A stretch of DNA of 20,470 nt from a virus, in the IMG/VR virus record IMGVR_UViG_3300024273_000847, positions 1-20,470 of that record, one strand, 5' to 3'. Under the pieces are notes generated by a model, which saw only the letters and a list, made by a program, of their open reading frames with translations, was not told where the DNA came from and ran no database searches. Positions 5,145-13,141 of the stretch are shown here, in pieces. The position numbers and the translations under genes were made by a program. Each line of letters begins with the position of its first letter. Position 1 is the first letter of the stretch.

Positions 5145-6745
5145 CAAGCTGTTTCTTAAAGCACGTGTCCTGCGGAGCCTGTGGCAGCAGTGACGGGAAT
5201 GCCCTCTATGACGATGGACACACCCACTGCTTCTCCTGTGGGGTTACAGCAGGGGAGAGCGACAAGGAGGATAGCTACAGAGGCTACGAAGAGGCACAAC
5301 GACAACACGCAATGAAAGCACCTATGGAAATTACAGGGGAAATCAAGAGCATTCCTGAACGAGGAATCACCCGCTCTACATGCACTAAATACGAGGTGAG
5401 ACAAGATGAAAACAGCCACTATTACCCTTACACTGACGGAAAAGGAACTGTTGTTGCTGCAAAGGTCAGAGGTGTTGCGGATAAATCTTTCTCTATCCGG
5501 GGAAACTTTAAAGGCGCTCAGCTATTCGGACAATCCATATTCAGTTCTGGGGGAAAGGCTGTCACCATTTGCGAAGGTGAGTTGGACGCTCTAGCGGCCT
5601 TTCAGATGCAGGGGTCCCTCTACCCCACGGTGAGTGTACGCAATGGCGCACAGGCGGCTCTGAAGGACTGCAAAGAGGCTTTTGAGTGGCTTGACTCCTT
5701 TGACTCAGTTGTTATTTGCTTTGATGCTGACGAGCCGGGCATGAAAGCAGCTAAGGAGGTTGCTGAGCTCTTCGGAGGAAAGAGCAAGATTGTTAAGCAC
5801 TTGACAGGCTTCAAAGATGCTTGTGACTACTTAGCAGCTGGCAAGGAGAAGGAGTTTGTGAATACGTGGTGGAGAGCTGAGGAGTTTAAGCCAGAGGGTA
5901 TTGTCACCGTTAGCGACATCAAAGAACGGATGCTTGCTCCTCCGGTGGCTGGCCTTCCGTGGTGCTTCCCGACACTTACCAAGCTGACGTATGGACGCCG
6001 CAAGGGGGAAATCTATGGCTTCGGAGCAGGCGTCGGTGTAGGCAAAACTGATGTATTTACGCAACAGATTAGCTATGACATCGATGTGTTAAATGAGAAG
6101 GTGGGGGTGATCTACCTTGAGCAGAATGTTGTAGAAACTGCGCAGCGGGTTGCTGGAAAGATTGACCGAAAACTCTATCATATTCCGGACGCCGGTTGGA
6201 CACAGGCGCAGTATGAGTTCAGTGTAGATAGTTTGTCTAACCGCAAGCAGCTCTACATGATGGAGCACTTTGGAGCGATGGATTGGGCAACGGTGAAGGG
6301 GATTATTCGCTACTTCGCTAAAGCCTACGATATCAAGATGATTTATCTAGATCACCTGACGGCATTGGCAGCCAACGAACAAGATGAACGGAGGGCATTA
6401 GATGGAATCATGGCTGAGATGGCTAGTCTGGCTCAATCTGACGGTCTTATTATTCACTTTGTTGCTCACTTGACAACACCAGAGGGTAAGGCACACGAGG
6501 AAGGCGGAAGGGTATTGGAGAAACACTTCACAGGTAGTAGGGCAATTGCTCGGTGGGCTCATTTTCTTTTTGGCCTTGAGCGTAACAAGCAAGACCCTGA
6601 CCCTGTGAAGCGACAGACAACAACCTTCCGAGTGCTTAAAGACCGCTTTGCAGGGAGCGCCACAGGGGAGAAGTTTGGTTTGCATTACGACAGAAAGACA
6701 GGATATTTAAATGAATGTGCTCTTATTGATGAAAGTGGGCTATAA
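5141..6745 (+). CDS. T7 gp4-like DNA primase-helicase
   Basis: A bifunctional replication enzyme that unwinds DNA ahead of the polymerase and makes RNA primers. The 534 residues hold, in order: a zinc-binding domain (C11, C14, C30, C33); a TOPRIM primase core with E145 in CEGELDA and D195/D197 in CFDADEPG; and a RecA-like hexameric helicase with Walker A GAGVGVGKT (295-303) and Walker B MIYLDHL (about 400-406), followed by AHL (sensor-like) and SRAIARWAHF. The length is close to T7 gp4 (566). The start is TTG, overlapping the upstream stop (TTGA) with GAGGAT just before it; no other in-frame start keeps the zinc finger intact. It is directly coupled to a small helical protein and the polymerase. 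Confidence 0.95.
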   Translation: MTSCFLKHVSCGACGSSDGNALYDDGHTHCFSCGVTAGESDKEDSYRGYEEAQRQHAMKAPMEITGEIKSIPERGITRSTCTKYEVRQDENSHYYPYTDGKGTVVAAKVRGVADKSFSIRGNFKGAQLFGQSIFSSGGKAVTICEGELDALAAFQMQGSLYPTVSVRNGAQAALKDCKEAFEWLDSFDSVVICFDADEPGMKAAKEVAELFGGKSKIVKHLTGFKDACDYLAAGKEKEFVNTWWRAEEFKPEGIVTVSDIKERMLAPPVAGLPWCFPTLTKLTYGRRKGEIYGFGAGVGVGKTDVFTQQISYDIDVLNEKVGVIYLEQNVVETAQRVAGKIDRKLYHIPDAGWTQAQYEFSVDSLSNRKQLYMMEHFGAMDWATVKGIIRYFAKAYDIKMIYLDHLTALAANEQDERRALDGIMAEMASLAQSDGLIIHFVAHLTTPEGKAHEEGGRVLEKHFTGSRAIARWAHFLFGLERNKQDPDPVKRQTTTFRVLKDRFAGSATGEKFGLHYDRKTGYLNECALIDESGL

Positions 6746-6894
6746 TGATAACCCTTGAAGCCGTAATTGCTCGTATGATGGAGCTGGAAACCAAGTATTA
6801 TGACCTGCAAGCTAAGTATCAAGAGCTTATCCATGAGCATGAAGAGCTTAAACGAAACCCTTTGAAGGACAAGTATGAGGACGAATGCGGTTAA
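6745..6894 (+). CDS. Small coiled-coil protein, 49 aa
   Basis: A 49-residue frame in a TAATG overlap with the primase-helicase stop, overlapping the polymerase start by 20 nt. Residues 3-37 form a continuous charged helix (LEAVIARMMELE...DLQAKYQELIHEHEELK), likely a coiled coil. Placement between helicase and polymerase suggests a replisome accessory or simply a linker ORF. The family is not recognised. Confidence 0.55.
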   Translation: MITLEAVIARMMELETKYYDLQAKYQELIHEHEELKRNPLKDKYEDECG

Positions 6895-8629
6895 ACGAAT
6901 TGTCGTGGACGTTGAGACAACTCTAGATCATAAAACAATCTGGCTTTGCTGCACTAAGAATATAGACACTGGAGAGAAACACACATGGTATCAGGAAAAA
7001 GCATTTCAGGACTATATCGCGGACGCTACGTTACTGATTGGCCAAAATATAATCAGCTTCGATGCCTTTCACCTCAACAGGTTGTGGAAGACTCGGATAG
7101 TTTTGAGCAAGTGCTACGACACTCTTCTAGTATCTCGCTTGCTCAACCCAAGCCGCGAAGGGGGCCACAGCCTCGCCGAATGGGGCAGCACATTAGGCAC
7201 TCCGAAGATTGACTACAAAGCCACATGGCAGTGGCTGATGGGCAGACGAGAAGCTTACAAGGGGGAATGTTATGACCTCCCTCACCCAGCCCTCTTAGCT
7301 GTCTATTGTGAACGTGATATTGATGTGACAGCCTTGCTTTATAAGCACTTGATAGCTGAAACAGAGGAGAAGAAGTTCTCACAGGAAAGTGTGGAGCTGG
7401 AACATTCTGTAGCCGCTATCATAGCTCAGCAGGAACGTAATGGATTTAAACTGGATGCCGAACATGCAATTAGCCTTCTTACTTTGCTCAGAGGAAAACT
7501 GGATGGAATATATGAGGCTATGCAAGAACGGTGGCCCCCTTATGATGTTGAGCGGATCAGCGAGAAAACAGGGAAGCCTCTTAAATCAGCAAGAATTGTG
7601 TTCAACCCCGGAAGCAGACAACAAATTGGAGAAAAGCTCATCGGACTTGGCTGGGAGCCTACCACTTTTACACCTACAGGGCAGCCAATTGTTGATGAGG
7701 GAAGCTTGGATGGATGCAAGCTCCCAGAAGCAAAGTTAATCAGTGAATATCTGATGCTGGGAAAACGAATTGCTCAGATAGAAAGCTGGTTAGAAGCTGT
7801 GGAGGACGATGGAAGGGTGCATGGCAGGGTAACTACCAATGGAGCTGTGACCGGAAGGGCAACACATTCGTCGCCAAACCTTGCACAGATTCCTAATAGT
7901 TCTTCTCCGTATGGGCCAGAGTGTAGGCAGTGTTGGTCTGTAGAGGACGACAGGGTTTTGGTAGGTGTTGACTTGTCAGGAATTGAGCTTCGGTGCTTGT
8001 CTCATTACATGCAAGATGCTGAATGGCAGCGAGAGCTTTTAGAAGGCGACGTGCATTGGAAGAACACACAGGCCTTTGGTCTTGTGCCAATGGGAACTGT
8101 GAAGGAAGACACTAAGGAGCACAGAGATGCTCGTAATGTCTCAAAAACACTGACATACGCCACTTTGTACGGCGCAGGCGCGGGAAAGCTCGGGGACATT
8201 GTAGGGAAGTCAAGGACAGCAGGGGCTAAGCTAAGTAAGAACTTTATGGACAACACTCCTTCGCTTAAGAAGTTGAAAGATAAGGTTGACAGTATTTCTG
8301 CTGGGGGTAGCGTTCCGGGCTTAGATGGACGAAGAATCCTTGTGAGAAGCGAACACGCTGCATTGAATAGTCTGCTACAATCAGCAGGAGCAATTATTGC
8401 TAAGCGGTGGATTGTTTGCTTGACAGAGGTGCTTCGTAAGAGGAAAATTGATTACAAACTTGTTGCTTTTATTCACGATGAGGTCTGTATTGAAGTTTTT
8501 GCAAAAGATGCAGAAGAAGTTGTGAAAATTGTGGTAGAATCAGCTACTAGGGCTGGCGAGATGCTCAATATGCGCTGTCCTGTTAGTGCCGAAGGGCATA
8601 TTGGTAAACATTGGGGAGAAGTACACTGA
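6875..8629 (+). CDS. Family A DNA polymerase with 3'-5' exonuclease
   Basis: The replicative polymerase, T7 gp5-like. The 584 residues begin with an exonuclease domain: VDVET (D12, E14), NIISFD (D63) and YCERDID (D148), all present, so proofreading is expected. The polymerase domain has motif A VGVDLSGIELR (D366), motif B RNVSKTLTYATLYGAG (R420, K424, Y428) and motif C IHDEV (D535, E536). Y428 aligns with T7 Y526, the tyrosine that favours dideoxynucleotide use. It is shorter than T7 gp5 (704), mainly through reduced thumb and insertion regions. The ATG at 6875 follows AAGGACAAGT. No intein or intron interrupts it. The downstream gene starts in a TGATG overlap. Confidence 0.97.
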   Translation: MRTNAVKRIVVDVETTLDHKTIWLCCTKNIDTGEKHTWYQEKAFQDYIADATLLIGQNIISFDAFHLNRLWKTRIVLSKCYDTLLVSRLLNPSREGGHSLAEWGSTLGTPKIDYKATWQWLMGRREAYKGECYDLPHPALLAVYCERDIDVTALLYKHLIAETEEKKFSQESVELEHSVAAIIAQQERNGFKLDAEHAISLLTLLRGKLDGIYEAMQERWPPYDVERISEKTGKPLKSARIVFNPGSRQQIGEKLIGLGWEPTTFTPTGQPIVDEGSLDGCKLPEAKLISEYLMLGKRIAQIESWLEAVEDDGRVHGRVTTNGAVTGRATHSSPNLAQIPNSSSPYGPECRQCWSVEDDRVLVGVDLSGIELRCLSHYMQDAEWQRELLEGDVHWKNTQAFGLVPMGTVKEDTKEHRDARNVSKTLTYATLYGAGAGKLGDIVGKSRTAGAKLSKNFMDNTPSLKKLKDKVDSISAGGSVPGLDGRRILVRSEHAALNSLLQSAGAIIAKRWIVCLTEVLRKRKIDYKLVAFIHDEVCIEVFAKDAEEVVKIVVESATRAGEMLNMRCPVSAEGHIGKHWGEVH

Positions 8630-8805
8630 TGGAAGAAGAAAAGAATCCTGAGGAAATTATCGGAAAGTTGATTATTACAGTGTATAATGATTGCTTCTCA
8701 GTAGAGCACACAGCAGGGCTTAGTCCCAACGAAGTTGTGGGTTTGCTGATTGCAACGCTAGAGCACTTAGGCGGCGAGACAGAAGACGAAGCTACAATTC
8801 ACTAA
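8629..8805 (+). CDS. Small helical acidic protein, 58 aa
   Basis: The ATG lies in a TGATG overlap with the polymerase stop and follows GGGGAGAAG. A TTG 18 bp upstream is in frame but less likely. The 58-residue acidic protein has a predicted pair of helices (EEIIGKLIITVYNDC and NEVVGLLIATLEHLGG). It is not recognised. Its position between polymerase and SSB suggests a replication-associated role, based on context only. Confidence 0.6.
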   Translation: MEEEKNPEEIIGKLIITVYNDCFSVEHTAGLSPNEVVGLLIATLEHLGGETEDEATIH

Positions 8806-8818
8806 ACAAGGAAATATT

Positions 8819-9247
8819 ATGACAGAAAACATGAAACCAGTTCGCATCGGTGGAACTTTGTACTGGACTCAGTGGATGACTAAGTTCAACACTAAGTTCA
8901 ATGAAGACAGTACCAAATACGAATGCACCATTGGTGATATTTCTCCGAAGGACTGCGAAGCCCTCAAAGCTATGGGTATTAAGATTAAGAACAAAGAAGG
9001 TCAGGGATCCTTCATTGTCTGCAAGAGCAACTATGTTCACTCTGCTGTCGATGAAGACGGTGTTGCAGTCGATCCTGAGAAGATTGGCAAGGGTACTAAG
9101 GTTGCTGCTGTCATGAGCTTCTACACTCACAAGATGAGCAAGATGCACGGCAATGCTCCCTCTATTAAGAAGCTGATTGTGACTGAACTGGCCACGTACA
9201 GCCCTGCAAAGGAGCTGTCTGAAGAGCTGGACGAATACGTTCTTTGA
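8819..9247 (+). CDS. T7 gp2.5-like single-stranded DNA-binding protein
   Basis: A 142-residue protein with an OB-fold-like N-terminal part rich in aromatic and basic residues (IGGTLYWTQWMTKFNTKFNED), a middle beta region and an acidic C-terminal tail (KELSEELDEYVL). The acidic tail ending in aromatic and hydrophobic residues is typical of phage and bacterial SSBs, where it contacts helicase and polymerase. T7 gp2.5 has the same plan, though that protein is longer (232). Position after the polymerase and before the exonuclease fits. AAGGAAATATT precedes the ATG. Sequence identity to known SSBs was not computed. Confidence 0.75.
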   Translation: MTENMKPVRIGGTLYWTQWMTKFNTKFNEDSTKYECTIGDISPKDCEALKAMGIKIKNKEGQGSFIVCKSNYVHSAVDEDGVAVDPEKIGKGTKVAAVMSFYTHKMSKMHGNAPSIKKLIVTELATYSPAKELSEELDEYVL

Positions 9248-9945
9248 TGACAGAGCGCCCTAATACGGCGTTTATTGATAGCGATTATTTGGTTTATAAA
9301 ATCGGGTTCTCATCCAAGGATGTAGCCGAAGAAATAGCCTGTAGTCGCCTTCAAGAACAGCTTTTTGATATTGTCTATATCCAACTGAAGTGTGAAGACT
9401 ACGATGCCTTCATTACAGGGAAGACAAACTTCCGGTATGGGACAGCCGTAACACACCCCTACAAAGGCAACAGAAAGCTTCTTGAGCGCCCTGTCCATTA
9501 CGAAGCCTTACGAGAGAAGCTCATCTCTCTAGGTGCTACGGTGAGCGAGAACCAAGAAGCTGATGACGATGTAGGGATTGCTTCAACTCAATATGTAGGT
9601 TGGATTGTCCATGTAGACAAAGACCTAGACCAGCTTCCGGGCTGGCATTACAACCCCGTCAAACGGGAAGAATACTATGTGACAGAAGAAGAAGGGATCC
9701 GAAGCTTCTACACACAACTGCTAACAGGAGATAGAATTGATAACATTGTTGGCTTGTATGGAATTGGCCCTGTTAAAGCTAAGAAGCTTCTTGCAGGATG
9801 TGAAACAGAGCAACAGCTTTACGCGGCAGTGAAGAAGGCTTACATAGACTGCGGTGAGCCCCTTGAACGCATTCTAGAGAACGGACGGCTGCTGTGGTTA
9901 AGCCGCTTTGAAGGACAGCGATGGGAGCTTCCGAGTGAAGCGTAG
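9247..9945 (+). CDS. T7 gp6-like 5'-3' exonuclease (FEN/PIN-like)
   Basis: This removes RNA primers and degrades host DNA in T7-like phages. Family signatures are present in order: FIDSDYLVY (D11, D13); YKGNRKLLERPVHY (72-85), matching the T7 YKANRK...KPVGY region; a QEADDDVGIAS acidic cluster (103-113); VDKDLDQLPG (D124, D126); and TGDRIDN with the helix-hairpin-helix YGIGPVKAKKLL (171-182). All catalytic acidic positions are kept. The 232-residue length is somewhat shorter than T7 gp6 (300). ATG 9247 lies in a TGATG overlap with ssb; a TTG three bases earlier is less likely. It overlaps the HNH gene by 11 nt. Confidence 0.88.
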   Translation: MTERPNTAFIDSDYLVYKIGFSSKDVAEEIACSRLQEQLFDIVYIQLKCEDYDAFITGKTNFRYGTAVTHPYKGNRKLLERPVHYEALREKLISLGATVSENQEADDDVGIASTQYVGWIVHVDKDLDQLPGWHYNPVKREEYYVTEEEGIRSFYTQLLTGDRIDNIVGLYGIGPVKAKKLLAGCETEQQLYAAVKKAYIDCGEPLERILENGRLLWLSRFEGQRWELPSEA

Positions 9946-10315
9946 CTCCTTCAATGACGGTGAATGGACAGCAGCTAAATTCAGAAGCTTCGTTACTGGT
10001 GCGCTACGAACGGCTACCCGCCGCTGGCCTCCTAAGTATGCTGCTCTGAAGGAAGCCTCTACTACACGCCAAACTAACAAGAAGACAGGCAAACTTGCTA
10101 TGCACTACATGTGCTCCGCTTGCTCTGTTGAGTTTGTTAGCGGGGATGTGCAGATAGATCATACAAGCCCTGTGGTGGAGCCTTCAAAGGGGTTTGTAAG
10201 CTGGGATGTTTATGTCGATAGGCTGTTCTGTGAGAAGGACAACTTAAGTGTGCTTTGTAAGCCCTGCCATGCTGAGAAGACCGCAGCAGAGAAGAAACTA
10301 AGGAAGAAGAAATGA
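9935..10315 (+). CDS. HNH endonuclease (phage replication-module type)
   Basis: A 126-residue HNH nuclease started at GTG 9935, with GGGAG 7-8 bases upstream. An upstream in-frame TTG at 9908 lies inside the exonuclease gene and is rejected. The basic N-terminus has WTAAKFRSFVTGALR and RRWPPKYAALK. The zinc/HNH module reads CSAC, then VQIDHTSPVV, then WDVYVDRLFCEKDNLSVLCKPCH. The two CxxC pairs (CSAC, CKPC) bind structural zinc and the DH gives the catalytic His. This type sits after the exonuclease in many podoviruses and is, from memory, annotated HNH or endonuclease VII-like. It may process recombination intermediates or act as a homing enzyme. Confidence 0.85.
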   Translation: MKRSSFNDGEWTAAKFRSFVTGALRTATRRWPPKYAALKEASTTRQTNKKTGKLAMHYMCSACSVEFVSGDVQIDHTSPVVEPSKGFVSWDVYVDRLFCEKDNLSVLCKPCHAEKTAAEKKLRKKK

Positions 10316-10449
10316 TATTTAACCTATTGACAGCAGTTCTGATTGTATTGAAACTACTGGGACTAATTACAATTGGCTGGTTTATAGTGTTTCTTCCATC
10401 AATAGCTTTCTTATTGCTATTTTGTGTTCTTGTCATTGCGGGGTTTTAA
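10312..10449 (+). CDS. Two-helix membrane protein, 45 aa
   Basis: A 45-residue frame with two hydrophobic helices (about 3-19 and 21-44, with one lysine at 14 and Pro 29 breaking the second). It begins in an ATGA overlap with the HNH gene, has AAGGAAGAAGA as ribosome-binding site, and its stop abuts the thyX ATG. The high hydrophobicity and tidy junctions make it a credible gene. The role is unknown. Confidence 0.65.
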   Translation: MIFNLLTAVLIVLKLLGLITIGWFIVFLPSIAFLLLFCVLVIAGF

Positions 10450-11076
10450 ATGAAGGTATCAACAGTGTGGGCAACACCAGAGGGAGAGAAGCTAGTAGCT
10501 TATATGGCCCGTGTTTCTAACCCAGCTAATCAAAATAATGAAGCAACAGCTCCAAAGCTTATTCAATACTTGATTAAGAATAACCATTGGAGCCCTTTTG
10601 AGTGTGTTAACATCTGCATGGAGATTGAGACAACCCGAGACATTGCCCGTCAGATTCTCCGCCATCGAAGCTTTAGCTTTCAAGAGTTTTCGCAGCGTTA
10701 TGCGGAAGTTCCTTCTGACGGCTTTGAATATGGGGAGGCTCGGCTACAAGACAGTAAGAACCGGCAGAACAGCCTTGAAAGCGACGACGAGTATTTGAAG
10801 AACTGGTGGGTTGGTATGCAACATCGTGCTGCGGCAGATGCTGAATACATCTACCAAGAAGCTTTGAAGAAGGGGATTGCTAAAGAGGTTGCTCGTAAGG
10901 TGCTGCCAGAAGGGCTTACGAAGAGCCGAATGTTTATGAATGGAACACTTCGGAGCTGGCTTCACTATGTAGCCATCCGCTACGAACCAGCAACTCAGAA
11001 GGAGCACCGAGAGGTTGCTTTGTTGTGTAAGGCAGAAATTGCTAAGGCATTCCCTAGTATTGTTGGAAGCTTTTAA
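10450..11076 (+). CDS. thyX: Flavin-dependent thymidylate synthase ThyX
   Basis: It converts dUMP to dTMP using methylene-tetrahydrofolate, FAD and NADPH, and so supplies thymidine for replication. The defining ThyX motif RHRxxSxxExSxR is intact (RHRSFSFQEFSQRY; R71 to Y84). The N-terminus has ARVSNP and the HWSPFE region (46-51), which help bind FAD and substrate. The C-terminal RSWLHYVAIRYEPATQKE (substrate-binding Arg region) is also present. The length of 208 residues is normal for phage ThyX. The start follows the membrane-protein stop directly. An intrinsic terminator follows 13 bp after the stop. Confidence 0.97.
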   Translation: MKVSTVWATPEGEKLVAYMARVSNPANQNNEATAPKLIQYLIKNNHWSPFECVNICMEIETTRDIARQILRHRSFSFQEFSQRYAEVPSDGFEYGEARLQDSKNRQNSLESDDEYLKNWWVGMQHRAAADAEYIYQEALKKGIAKEVARKVLPEGLTKSRMFMNGTLRSWLHYVAIRYEPATQKEHREVALLCKAEIAKAFPSIVGSF

Positions 11077-11089
11077 TAACTGACAAGGT

Positions 11090-11123
11090 GAACTAACAAG
11101 GATTCCTCGTTAGTTCGTTTTGT
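11090..11123 (+). terminator. Intrinsic terminator after thyX
   Basis: GAACTAAC (11090-11097) and GTTAGTTC (11109-11116) form a perfect 8-bp stem. AGG/CCT inside can extend it, and GTTTTGT follows as a short U-run. Placed between thyX and the next gene cluster, it probably ends or attenuates the replication transcript. Confidence 0.7.
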
Positions 11124-11138
11124 CTAAGGAAGGAAATT

Positions 11139-11432
11139 ATGCGAATTGAAACAATTGAAAACATCCTAGACGAGTTCGACTTCCATCGAGTGCAGCAAGT
11201 AATGATTGCTTTGAACTGGCAGTGGGTCACTGCTGTGGATGGCGTTCCTTATGTCGGAGAGCTGCGCAGGCAGGCTCGTGGGCTGCTTGAAGAAGTGTAT
11301 AATAAACCAGCGTCTCCTTTCTTCATGATGGGCACAGGAGGTTTTGAAGCAACCCGCACAATGGAAACCGGCGACTTGAATAAATATCTCTCTCTTAAAT
11401 TTGTTGTAGAAGAAGGAAATAACCATGAATGA
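11139..11432 (+). CDS. Conserved hypothetical phage protein, 97 aa
   Basis: A 97-residue soluble protein. The N-terminal half is helical (IETIENILDEFDFHRVQQVMIALNW, then ELRRQARGLLEEVY). The C-terminus has GTGGFEATR followed by YLSLKFVVEE. From memory this 'LNW.W......P....LR..A..L......TGGFEA......L.L.FV.EE' pattern recurs in phage early and middle regions, with no function assigned. CTAAGGAAGGAAATT is a very strong ribosome-binding site, right after the terminator, so a promoter may lie close by. It overlaps the next gene by 8 nt. Confidence 0.75.
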   Translation: MRIETIENILDEFDFHRVQQVMIALNWQWVTAVDGVPYVGELRRQARGLLEEVYNKPASPFFMMGTGGFEATRTMETGDLNKYLSLKFVVEEGNNHE

Positions 11433-11661
11433 ATTCAAAGAAACCTACGGATTTCAATACTCTGACGGTGAAGATCGACACATCTCTGTGGGCTTCTCTC
11501 CCGGAGATACGTGGCCGGAGGTGCTTGAGCAGTTTGTCTCTTTTATGAGCAATGTGTATGGGTATGATATTCGTGAGCGGGTTGCTGTTGCTGAGAGCCG
11601 CTTTGGTGTTGACCGAGAGAAGTGGACAGGTCCTGTGTTTAACCCTGAGGACTACCTATGA
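11425..11661 (+). CDS. Hypothetical protein, 78 aa
   Basis: A 78-residue acidic protein. The start is GATTCATAC-free of other candidates and follows AGAAGGAAATAACC. The sequence has a beta segment with FSPGDTWPEVLEQFVSFMSNVYGY and ends KWTGPVFNPEDYL. It overlaps both neighbours (8 nt upstream, ATGA downstream). A 'GDTW..VL..FV.FL...YGYDI' motif is, from memory, common in phage proteins of unknown role. Confidence 0.7.
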   Translation: MNEFKETYGFQYSDGEDRHISVGFSPGDTWPEVLEQFVSFMSNVYGYDIRERVAVAESRFGVDREKWTGPVFNPEDYL

Positions 11662-11927
11662 GTTATTTATCACGTGTCTTTCTAAACAAGAAGGTTGGGA
11701 TGGCTGCTTTGCAGGCAGAGTTCAGCCCTTCTGTAACCTATGTTGACAGTTCTTTTGTTCTTAGCGACTGTGGTAAGCAGGTGACTATTGATCTGAGTAG
11801 CCATTCTATTAAGGGTTACACTGAACGACAGGTCAAGCTCCGTGGTATTATCCATGAGCTGACTAAGTTAGAGGATCAGATGTCTGAGTATCGAGCATCT
11901 GGTGAATTTAAGAAAGCTTTTAAATGA
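11658..11927 (+). CDS. Hypothetical protein, 89 aa
   Basis: An 89-residue protein with a short beta-rich first half (PSVTYVDSSFVLSDCGKQVTIDL) and a long C-terminal helix (GYTERQVKLRGIIHELTKLEDQMSEY), likely a coiled coil or dimerisation segment. It starts and ends with ATGA overlaps. The family is not recognised; its context among replication and nucleotide genes gives no specific clue. Confidence 0.65.
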   Translation: MSYLSRVFLNKKVGMAALQAEFSPSVTYVDSSFVLSDCGKQVTIDLSSHSIKGYTERQVKLRGIIHELTKLEDQMSEYRASGEFKKAFK

Positions 11928-12709
11928 AGATATTAGTTATTCCTGACACACAGTGCAAACCAAATATTCCAATGGAGCACCTTACGTGGGCTGGACAAGC
12001 AATTGTTGATTACAGGCCGGATGTTGTAGTCCATATTGGAGATCATTGGGATTTCCCGAGCCTTAGCAGCCACGATAAAGCTGGAAGTAAATACTTTGAA
12101 GGTAAGCGATATTTGGCAGATGTGGAGGCAGGCAACAAAGGCATGGAACTTCTTCTAGCACCGTTGAAAGCTGCCCAGAAAATACAGAAGGAAAACAAAC
12201 ATAAGGTTTTCAAGCCTCGTTTAGTTTTCTTATTCGGTAATCATGAAAGCAGACTTACGCGGGCTGTCCAAGGCAACCCTATGCTGGAGGGGCTTATGAC
12301 CTTTGATCATTTGGATTTAAAAGACTGGGAAGTGCATGGATTCTTAAAGCCTGTTTTTATTAGTGGTATTGGTTTTAGTCATTATTTCCCGAGCGGCGCT
12401 ATGGGGCGACCCACAGGTTCAGCCCAGCAGTTAATCACCAAGTTACACCAATCTGTTGTTTGTGGGCATCAGCAAGGTCGGCAGGTAGCTTATGGGAAAA
12501 GGGCTGATGGCAAATCGATTACGGCTATTATCGCCGGTAGTTACTACCAACACGATGAGGACTATTTAGACCAGCTCAGTAACAAACACTGGAGAGGCTT
12601 GGTGGTTTTAAATGAAGTTAAAGACGGCACTTCGGATGAAATGTTTCTTAGTCTTGAATACCTGAAAGGAAAATATGGCCAACGACTTACCCCTACAGCG
12701 AATCTCTGA
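11924..12709 (+). CDS. Calcineurin-like metallophosphatase
   Basis: A two-metal phosphoesterase with all core motifs: PDTQ (D8, Q10), GDHWD (D40), GNHES (N106, H107), FSHYF (H153) and CGHQQGR (H182). The 261 residues are normal for the phage version, which is often found beside replication genes. The substrate is unknown; DNA 3' ends, nucleotides or phosphoproteins are possible. The start overlaps the upstream stop as ATGA. The last 35 nt are overlapped by the AP2-HNH gene, and the C-terminal residues (GQRLTPTANL) look atypical, which suggests the homing gene's insertion rewrote the end. No active-site residue is lost. Confidence 0.88.
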   Translation: MKILVIPDTQCKPNIPMEHLTWAGQAIVDYRPDVVVHIGDHWDFPSLSSHDKAGSKYFEGKRYLADVEAGNKGMELLLAPLKAAQKIQKENKHKVFKPRLVFLFGNHESRLTRAVQGNPMLEGLMTFDHLDLKDWEVHGFLKPVFISGIGFSHYFPSGAMGRPTGSAQQLITKLHQSVVCGHQQGRQVAYGKRADGKSITAIIAGSYYQHDEDYLDQLSNKHWRGLVVLNEVKDGTSDEMFLSLEYLKGKYGQRLTPTANL

Positions 12710-13139
12710 GTTGCTCCGGTACGAAGAAGAGACGGGAAACCTACTTTGGAAAATAAGCAGAGGCGCTGCAAAAATGGGCACGGTGGCGGGCTTCTTAAGC
12801 CGAGGCGGCTACATTCAAGTTCGCATAGACTATACTCTCTACTACGCGCACCGCATAATTTACGCCTTAGCTCATTCACAAAGCTCTCTTACGGTCATAG
12901 ATCACATTGATGGGAATCCAAGAAATAATAGATTGTTAAATTTACGGGAAGTGTCGCAAGGTGTTAATTTGCAAAACAACAAAGTACGAGGGACGTATGC
13001 AAGAGGGGTACGTTGGCGGGCGAAGATAGAAACAAACTATAAACAAAAACATCTGGGTTGCTTTGACACCGAAGCAGAAGCCCACGCAGCCTACTTAGCT
13101 GCAAAGAAAATATATCATCCAGAAGCAAAAAGGAATTAA
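12675..13139 (+). CDS. AP2-HNH homing endonuclease
   Basis: A 154-residue free-standing homing endonuclease. The HNH fold is shown by AHRII (H59), DHIDGNPRNNRLLNLR (D76, H77, N85, N89) and VNLQNNK. A C-terminal AP2-type DNA-binding domain follows (GVRWRAKIE, KHLGCFDTEAEAHAAYLAAKK). Such enzymes nick or cut a site in the same place of a homing-free phage and spread with flanking DNA. It overlaps the metallophosphatase end by 35 nt, and its last codons contain the ribosome-binding site (AAGGA, about 13129-13133) of the next gene. This tight insertion left both neighbours open. AAAGGAAAAT precedes its ATG. Confidence 0.9.
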   Translation: MANDLPLQRISELLRYEEETGNLLWKISRGAAKMGTVAGFLSRGGYIQVRIDYTLYYAHRIIYALAHSQSSLTVIDHIDGNPRNNRLLNLREVSQGVNLQNNKVRGTYARGVRWRAKIETNYKQKHLGCFDTEAEAHAAYLAAKKIYHPEAKRN

Positions 13140-13141
13140 AT

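Noticed and set aside
4311-5147. Open minus-strand frames over the small early genes
   Set aside because: They are antisense to a well-linked run of plus-strand genes, lack ribosome-binding sites and have improbable composition.
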